Shown here: piece after piece, positions 45,824 through 50,488 of the stretch | Position numbering within the stretch: position 1 is the first letter of the stretch | How the letters are laid out: each line of letters opens with the position of its first letter | Virus record (IMG/VR): IMGVR_UViG_3300025327_000042 | Coordinates: 1-50,488 of that record | Reading direction: 5' to 3' (one strand) | Length of the DNA: 50,488 nt | Source: a virus | The notes under the pieces: model-generated | What the model was told of the DNA's origin: nothing | Databases searched by the model: none | Seen by the model: the letters and a program-made list of their open reading frames with translations, nothing else | Position numbers and translations under genes: made by a program

Positions 45824-48800
45824 TCCTGAAGACCTCTTCGTTGGCCCAGGCGTGGACTCGGCCGCGCCACTTGGCCTTGAGGTCATCGGGGATGTCATCC
45901 TCCAGGCGGCGCTCGACGTAAGCTCTCCGCTCCTCGGCGGTTCGGTTCGACATGTCTACCAACCCCGCCGCGATGTTCCGTGCCAGCTCGCGGGCTTCTA
46001 CCTCGTCGTCACGGCCGGGTCGCATCTTCGCGGCGCGCGCGAGCGGTGACGGTCCCACCAATGGCTCCTGACCAATCCCCATGAGAGCCGTGTATGTGGC
46101 ATTCGCCCAGGGCTCGCGGAAGGGGCGGGGGCCTGGCACACCGCTAGCCAGCTCCTTCGCGAGCGCGATAGGCTCGGTCAGAGGGAGGATCTTGGGGATG
46201 GCTGCTGCCACACGGCGCTTGACCTTCTCACCGCCCATGGCTGTCTCAGCTACCTGGATCTGCTCACCCGTGCGAGAGACGCGAGGGGAGCGGCCCGTCG
46301 CGAGAATCCATGCGCCTTGCGCGCCCGCATGGACCCGACCCGTGATTGCATTCGCCATGCCAATGGTCCAGTCACCTACCAACTCTAGCCCTCTATCACC
46401 CCGCGCGATGCCGTCTATGAGTGCCTTCGCGCCTGTGTAGACGAGCGCGCGGCCATGCAACGGCGAGATGTTGCGAACCTTGAAGCTGACTGTCCGGTCA
46501 GTCGGCTTGCCCGCGAAGCGGTTAGGGTAGACCACGATGTCGTCCGCCGAGTGGCCCTCTGCCATTAGCTCCCACGTCCACTTGCCGGTCATAAACTTGT
46601 TGATGAGCGCAGGGTAGAGGATCAACATCTCGAAGTTGTTCCAAACGAGGTTCCAATGGATGTCCCGCCACATGTGCTCGCCGATGAATTGGGCAGCGGC
46701 TTTGGAGCTACCCTGCTTGACACCTTCCATGATCGCACGGGAGGGGACCGTCGCGAGGTCGGTGAGTGGCCGGGTCCCCTCGTATAGGAACTGAGCAGAC
46801 GACCTCAACGACGAGACTAGCGCAGCCGCGAACGGGTCGCCTACAACAGGGATGTTACGGAGCATCTTCACGGCGGTGGGCGCGAGGGCTTCGACGTAGG
46901 TGCCGGAGCGAGCGTTGACCTCGTAAGCAGCCTCCGCCACGGTGACCGGCTTGCCATCCATCTCGGACTGTATACGGATCGCCTCGGCCAGGATAGTACG
47001 CAACCGCGTCTCGAAGCCGGCAGGGAGTGGGAATGGGATAACCCCGCCGCTCTTCCCCTCACCGGGCGGACCGAACACCCGCCACTTCGGCCAGACGATC
47101 TCGGTGAGACCCTCGATAGCGTGAAGTGTCGCACGCCCTATCGGCGACTCCCGCATCTGATCGCGGATAGCTTGAGTCTTGATGGACTTGTCGGCGAGCG
47201 TGTACTCTTCTAGCTGGCTAGTTCGGAGCGCCCCGTACTTTGCGTTCTCCTGGTAGGCGGCGGTCCACTTCGGCCCCGACATGCTGCGGGCTTCCTGGTA
47301 GAGCGCCCACGTCTTGCCGATCGCGGTACGCGCAAGTAGCCGGCGCGTTCGCGTGGACAGCACCTTGGCAATAGCCGGGTGGGCAAGGGCGTTACCGAAC
47401 ACGATAACCGAGTGGCCGTAACCTTCGGCGGGTGATGCCAACTGCCAACCTGTCATCGTCCGTGTGAACGGCCCTATCCACGGGACCTCGGAAATGTTGT
47501 AGCCGGGGATTCCCTTGGTTGCACCGGGGACCCCCTCGCCGAAGTAGCCGGAGACAAGGTTGTAGGTGTCAGCGACGGGTTTGGGCACGCGAATCTCGCC
47601 GGATATGAACGCGCCCTTTTCGGTGCGAGAGAGCAGCTTACCCTTCAATTCAGCGGCGAGAGTAGCACCTTCCGCCCCCACAATGTCCGCAGCGATCTTC
47701 TTACCGAGAGTCGTCGTGCGAGTGACAGTTTCATGGAGCTGTGGCAGGCGAACGGTGATGGATACTACCGGCACTGCCTTGCCGCCGAACATGACCTCCT
47801 TGGGGATCTCACCTGCAACAGGATCAACCTGTACCTTATGCCGCATGACCTCTTCACGGAACTCGTTATACTTGGCCTTGCCGTAACGGTCGGTCATATC
47901 CTCGGTGAGGATCTTCTCGAAGTCACCAAGGTATAGTTCCTCTGCTGCTGTGAGACGGCGGGCTGCACGCGCGCGCTGAGCACCAGGCTGCATGCGGCGT
48001 CCACCGGCACCGTAGCCTATAGTACGTACCTCTCCCAGGTTGATGAACTCGCCTTCCAGCGCCACGTATCGTCGTAGGCTAGCATGTCGCGTAGGATCAA
48101 ACCTGATGAGCGGGACATATATGCCAGGCCGCTTGGTTGTGATCCCTGCTGGCTCAAGCCACTTCTCTAACTCAGGTTGGATAGTGGACTTGTAGGCTTC
48201 GACCGCTTCGGACATGCCCTTGCGAGTCATAATGCGAGTTCGTTCGAGGTCGGTCAGTCTTGTCAGCTTGACATTGGGAAAGAGATCCGGCTGGGCGAGA
48301 GCATGTGCCGCGGCATCGTCGAACGCGAGGCGGAGGAAGTCGTCTGCCATGTCACCAGTCTTGATGTAGGTCTTGTACCAGGGCTTGACCCGGTTCTCGA
48401 TGAAGTTGAACCGGACCGCGCCCTTGGCAGCGCCGACTTCCATCGCGTGTGCGAATAGGGGACGGGCGTTGGGTTCGTCCAGGAGCCACCAGTGCTGGGG
48501 CTTAGCGCCGAACTGTGCTTCCCAGGCGGTGCCGAGGCCGGTGAGGAATGATTCGACTCGATGCGCGAGCGCGGGGATAGCCGTCGCACCTGTAGACGAC
48601 TTCAACACGTTCGAGACGATATTGCTTACATCGAGACCCGTCGCAGCGGCGAGTGTCTCGCCACCGCCACCTGACATGATAGAACCCATGAGGTCGGTGG
48701 GGGGCAGCTCCAAGGTCATCTGGTCGCGGAGGACAGCGTATACCTGCTCCGGCGATAGTCCCTCCACCTCGACAGCCTTAGCTAGTTTCTCGGACATGGT

Positions 48801-50039
48801 CTTGAGAGCCTCATCGATGAGAGTGAGGCGAGCGGGGAGGGGACCTTCGCGTGTGGCTACATCAGCGTCGAACGCCGCCCGTGCCTCCTTGATAGCCGCG
48901 AGTCGATCGGGGATGGACTTGGTCGCATCGAGGGCGGTCTCAAGAGGCACGTCCCAGGTACCGGGCGGACTATATGGCGGGATCTCACGGGGCTCGAAGA
49001 CGGACGAGGGCACGAGTGGGTGGGCCTCGGCCTGGGCGGCAGCTCGGCTCTTGATGACTTCATTAGCGGCCTTGACTGCGGCAACGGGATCTAACGGCGC
49101 GATGTTGTATGGGTAGACATCAGCGAGGGCAGCGGTCGCCTCGGCAGGGGTCTCTCCCTTACGCAGCTTGATGGTGGGTACATCCTTGTTCATGTTCAAG
49201 TCGACGAACGCGCGGACGGCCTCGGGGGAGGGGCGGGGGATGGCAGGTGGACCAGCCGGTGACACGGCCGTCTCAGGCGTGGACGGTACGACCTCCTTGA
49301 GCGCAGCCTCACCCCCCGTGCGCTTGAACTTCGCCAGGAGTCCCACGTTGATCCCGAACTCTAACGGTCTGTCACGGATGACCCCGGACGGATCAGTGAT
49401 CGTGTCGTACATCGACTGGACAGGACCCATTACCAGCCCCTTCGTAGTCTCCCAGCGCGGGCTATCGGCCTCGGCCTTGGTCGCGGCAGCCTTGGCCCGC
49501 AGCTCTTCCTGGTAGAGCATCTGGACTTCGAGAAGGTCAGGGAAGGGACGGCCCGCTGCGCGCTCCTCGGCAGAGATACGTTCTGCATCTGCCTTGGGGA
49601 CGACAGGCAGGTCGAGGAATAACGACTGTGGAGCCTGGACGAGCCCGGCTATGATCTCGGTGGCTTGCTCACCCATCAACTTGGCAGTCTCGACGGGATG
49701 TAGCAGTGCCTGTCCTATCATCTGCGGCGCGTTGAGAATGGAACGACCCATCTCAGCGCCGGGCATGCGAGTCAGAGCTGCGGGTGGGATAGCGCCAGGC
49801 GCTGTCCTCTCTGGGATAATGAGCCCTGGGCTACGAGTAGGCCCGGCTTCGCCGCCACCCGCAACAGGATACCCCGCCTGTAGCCTTGCCATCTTGGGAC
49901 TCGCCGCGGCGAGGACACCGTTCTCTAGTGCTTCCAGGTCCTCCATCGCACCGGCCGATGCCAGCTCGGTGAGTATCTCATCCGGCACGCCGTCCGCGAT
50001 GACCTGCCGGATCTCCTCATCCGATAGGATGCGGCCCAT
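45768..50039 (-). CDS. Giant ejection-type internal virion protein (1423 aa)
   Basis: The longest gene. Mostly helical, hydrophilic, no metal-binding or hydrolase motif I can identify. Several transmembrane-like or amphipathic segments near the C-terminal quarter (NLVWNNFEMLILYPALINKF). Its position at the end of the late operon after two smaller ejection-like genes fits the largest podovirus ejection protein, which forms a channel and may hold host-modifying domains. A diverged N-terminus of a second allele lies at 1-595. Confidence 0.7.
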   Translation of the reverse strand: MGRILSDEEIRQVIADGVPDEILTELASAGAMEDLEALENGVLAAASPKMARLQAGYPVAGGGEAGPTRSPGLIIPERTAPGAIPPAALTRMPGAEMGRSILNAPQMIGQALLHPVETAKLMGEQATEIIAGLVQAPQSLFLDLPVVPKADAERISAEERAAGRPFPDLLEVQMLYQEELRAKAAATKAEADSPRWETTKGLVMGPVQSMYDTITDPSGVIRDRPLEFGINVGLLAKFKRTGGEAALKEVVPSTPETAVSPAGPPAIPRPSPEAVRAFVDLNMNKDVPTIKLRKGETPAEATAALADVYPYNIAPLDPVAAVKAANEVIKSRAAAQAEAHPLVPSSVFEPREIPPYSPPGTWDVPLETALDATKSIPDRLAAIKEARAAFDADVATREGPLPARLTLIDEALKTMSEKLAKAVEVEGLSPEQVYAVLRDQMTLELPPTDLMGSIMSGGGGETLAAATGLDVSNIVSNVLKSSTGATAIPALAHRVESFLTGLGTAWEAQFGAKPQHWWLLDEPNARPLFAHAMEVGAAKGAVRFNFIENRVKPWYKTYIKTGDMADDFLRLAFDDAAAHALAQPDLFPNVKLTRLTDLERTRIMTRKGMSEAVEAYKSTIQPELEKWLEPAGITTKRPGIYVPLIRFDPTRHASLRRYVALEGEFINLGEVRTIGYGAGGRRMQPGAQRARAARRLTAAEELYLGDFEKILTEDMTDRYGKAKYNEFREEVMRHKVQVDPVAGEIPKEVMFGGKAVPVVSITVRLPQLHETVTRTTTLGKKIAADIVGAEGATLAAELKGKLLSRTEKGAFISGEIRVPKPVADTYNLVSGYFGEGVPGATKGIPGYNISEVPWIGPFTRTMTGWQLASPAEGYGHSVIVFGNALAHPAIAKVLSTRTRRLLARTAIGKTWALYQEARSMSGPKWTAAYQENAKYGALRTSQLEEYTLADKSIKTQAIRDQMRESPIGRATLHAIEGLTEIVWPKWRVFGPPGEGKSGGVIPFPLPAGFETRLRTILAEAIRIQSEMDGKPVTVAEAAYEVNARSGTYVEALAPTAVKMLRNIPVVGDPFAAALVSSLRSSAQFLYEGTRPLTDLATVPSRAIMEGVKQGSSKAAAQFIGEHMWRDIHWNLVWNNFEMLILYPALINKFMTGKWTWELMAEGHSADDIVVYPNRFAGKPTDRTVSFKVRNISPLHGRALVYTGAKALIDGIARGDRGLELVGDWTIGMANAITGRVHAGAQGAWILATGRSPRVSRTGEQIQVAETAMGGEKVKRRVAAAIPKILPLTEPIALAKELASGVPGPRPFREPWANATYTALMGIGQEPLVGPSPLARAAKMRPGRDDEVEARELARNIAAGLVDMSNRTAEERRAYVERRLEDDIPDDLKAKWRGRVHAWANEEVFRIKGRQVSGAARAGYRAGQ

Positions 50040-50488
50040 TACTTCTCCGCAGCAGCAGCAGCCTTGCCACCTTCAGTCTTGGCGGCGCGGATCTTGTCGA
50101 GTATGCCCTGCGCGCCGGGGCGGAGCACGGGCGCAGCGGCCATCTGCTGAAGAAGTTGCGGATGCCACTTCGCGAGGAATTGCTCGGTGCCAGCCGGCAT
50201 CTTGGTGATGGCGTACTTGATTGCGGATGCCTGTTGCGCAGGGTTGTAGTTGGTAGGGACGGTCTCTAGGACGCGATTATCATTCTCATCGAACCGCTCG
50301 ATCAAGGTCTTGTCTACGCCGGGCTGGTTGAGCAGGTAGGCGTTGAAATGGCCGGTGAAGAGCCTATCGAACGCGGGCGTGTTGGCGATACCGAGCTGCC
50401 CGAGGTCAACCTCGATAGGCGTGGGCTGGCCCTTCTCGTGGATAGCGGCGAACTCCTTGGCCTTGGTCTTGCCCGCAGCGGCGGCGAT
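49445..50488. repeat. Right copy of diverged terminal repeat
   Basis: Matches 1-1036, as described there. It contains the start of the giant protein and the C-terminal half of the 392-aa protein, so the gene order closes the circle exactly. If the window is joined at either copy, the genome is about 49.4 kb. Confidence 0.85.
50039..50488 (-). CDS. Predicted ejection protein, C-terminal fragment (allele 2)
   Basis: Open through the right edge of the window; 149 residues are readable. Equivalent to the last ~145 residues of the 596-1774 product; shares PAGTEQFLAKW and ETVPTNY but the last 25 residues differ (an Ala-rich tail). The stop overlaps the ATG of the giant gene by one base. Confidence 0.75.
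   Translation of the reverse strand: MAAAAGKTKAKEFAAIHEKGQPTPIEVDLGQLGIANTPAFDRLFTGHFNAYLLNQPGVDKTLIERFDENDNRVLETVPTNYNPAQQASAIKYAITKMPAGTEQFLAKWHPQLLQQMAAAPVLRPGAQGILDKIRAAKTEGGKAAAAAEK

Noticed and set aside
1-50488. tRNA genes, integrase, repressor-integrase module
   Set aside because: No cloverleaf-like segment or recombinase motif was seen; a lytic or unresolved lifestyle is all that can be said.

Overview
The window looks like an almost complete genome of a tailed double-stranded DNA bacteriophage with a podovirus-type virion. It is GC-rich and tightly packed, mostly with short genes that overlap by 1-20 bases (ATGA or TAATG junctions) behind good Shine-Dalgarno sequences. I saw no integrase, no phage RNA polymerase, no tRNA gene and no CRISPR array. 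Podovirus morphology is inferred from a terminase, portal, capsid, adaptor and nozzle set, a large ejection-type protein, and the lack of tape-measure or sheath genes. The host cannot be named from the sequence. Bases 1-1036 and 49445-50488 are diverged copies of the same locus, so the map most likely closes into a circle of about 49.4 kb, with the contig ends carrying two alleles of one region.

Layout. (1) The late region is all on the minus strand. It runs from 24.1 kb down to base 1, then across the contig join to 45.8 kb. In order it holds small terminase, large terminase, portal, a GroES-like co-chaperonin, scaffold, major capsid protein, minor virion proteins including a tandem paralogous family, head-tail adaptor, two fibre proteins (the larger with a polyglycine tip), small membrane proteins, a DEDD exonuclease, tail nozzle, a GNAT-like protein and ejection proteins. 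(2) 24.1-24.63 kb is a gene-free regulatory stretch with a promoter-like site and strong inverted repeats. (3) 24.63-25.02 kb has two small plus-strand genes, facing an island of six small minus-strand genes at 25.05-26.41 kb. (4) 26.41-27.2 kb is a gene-free region with at least nine TGTCAC/GTGACA words, two matching palindromes near its edges, an AT-rich core, a hairpin and a rightward promoter: a candidate replication origin and control region. (5) 27.2-45.8 kb holds the rightward early and middle genes. These are many small proteins, several with zinc ribbons, then a recombination and replication block: AAA ATPase, HTH protein, candidate ssDNA-binding protein, HNH endonuclease, Cas4-like nuclease, a family A DNA polymerase split into two polypeptides, and a DUF3987-type helicase. 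It ends with a SleB-type endolysin and a three-repeat membrane protein.

How the parts may work together. Early transcription would diverge from the 26.4-27.2 kb region. The ATPase, nuclease, polymerase halves and helicase would replicate and recombine the genome. The late operon would build the capsid, possibly with help from the phage GroES, and the plus-strand endolysin and membrane protein would lyse the cell. The most unusual features are the polymerase split, which falls exactly between the TGR/NIP segment and catalytic motif A around an out-of-frame cysteine-rich reading frame; the repeat-rich control region; the co-chaperonin in the head operon; and the tandem virion paralogs.
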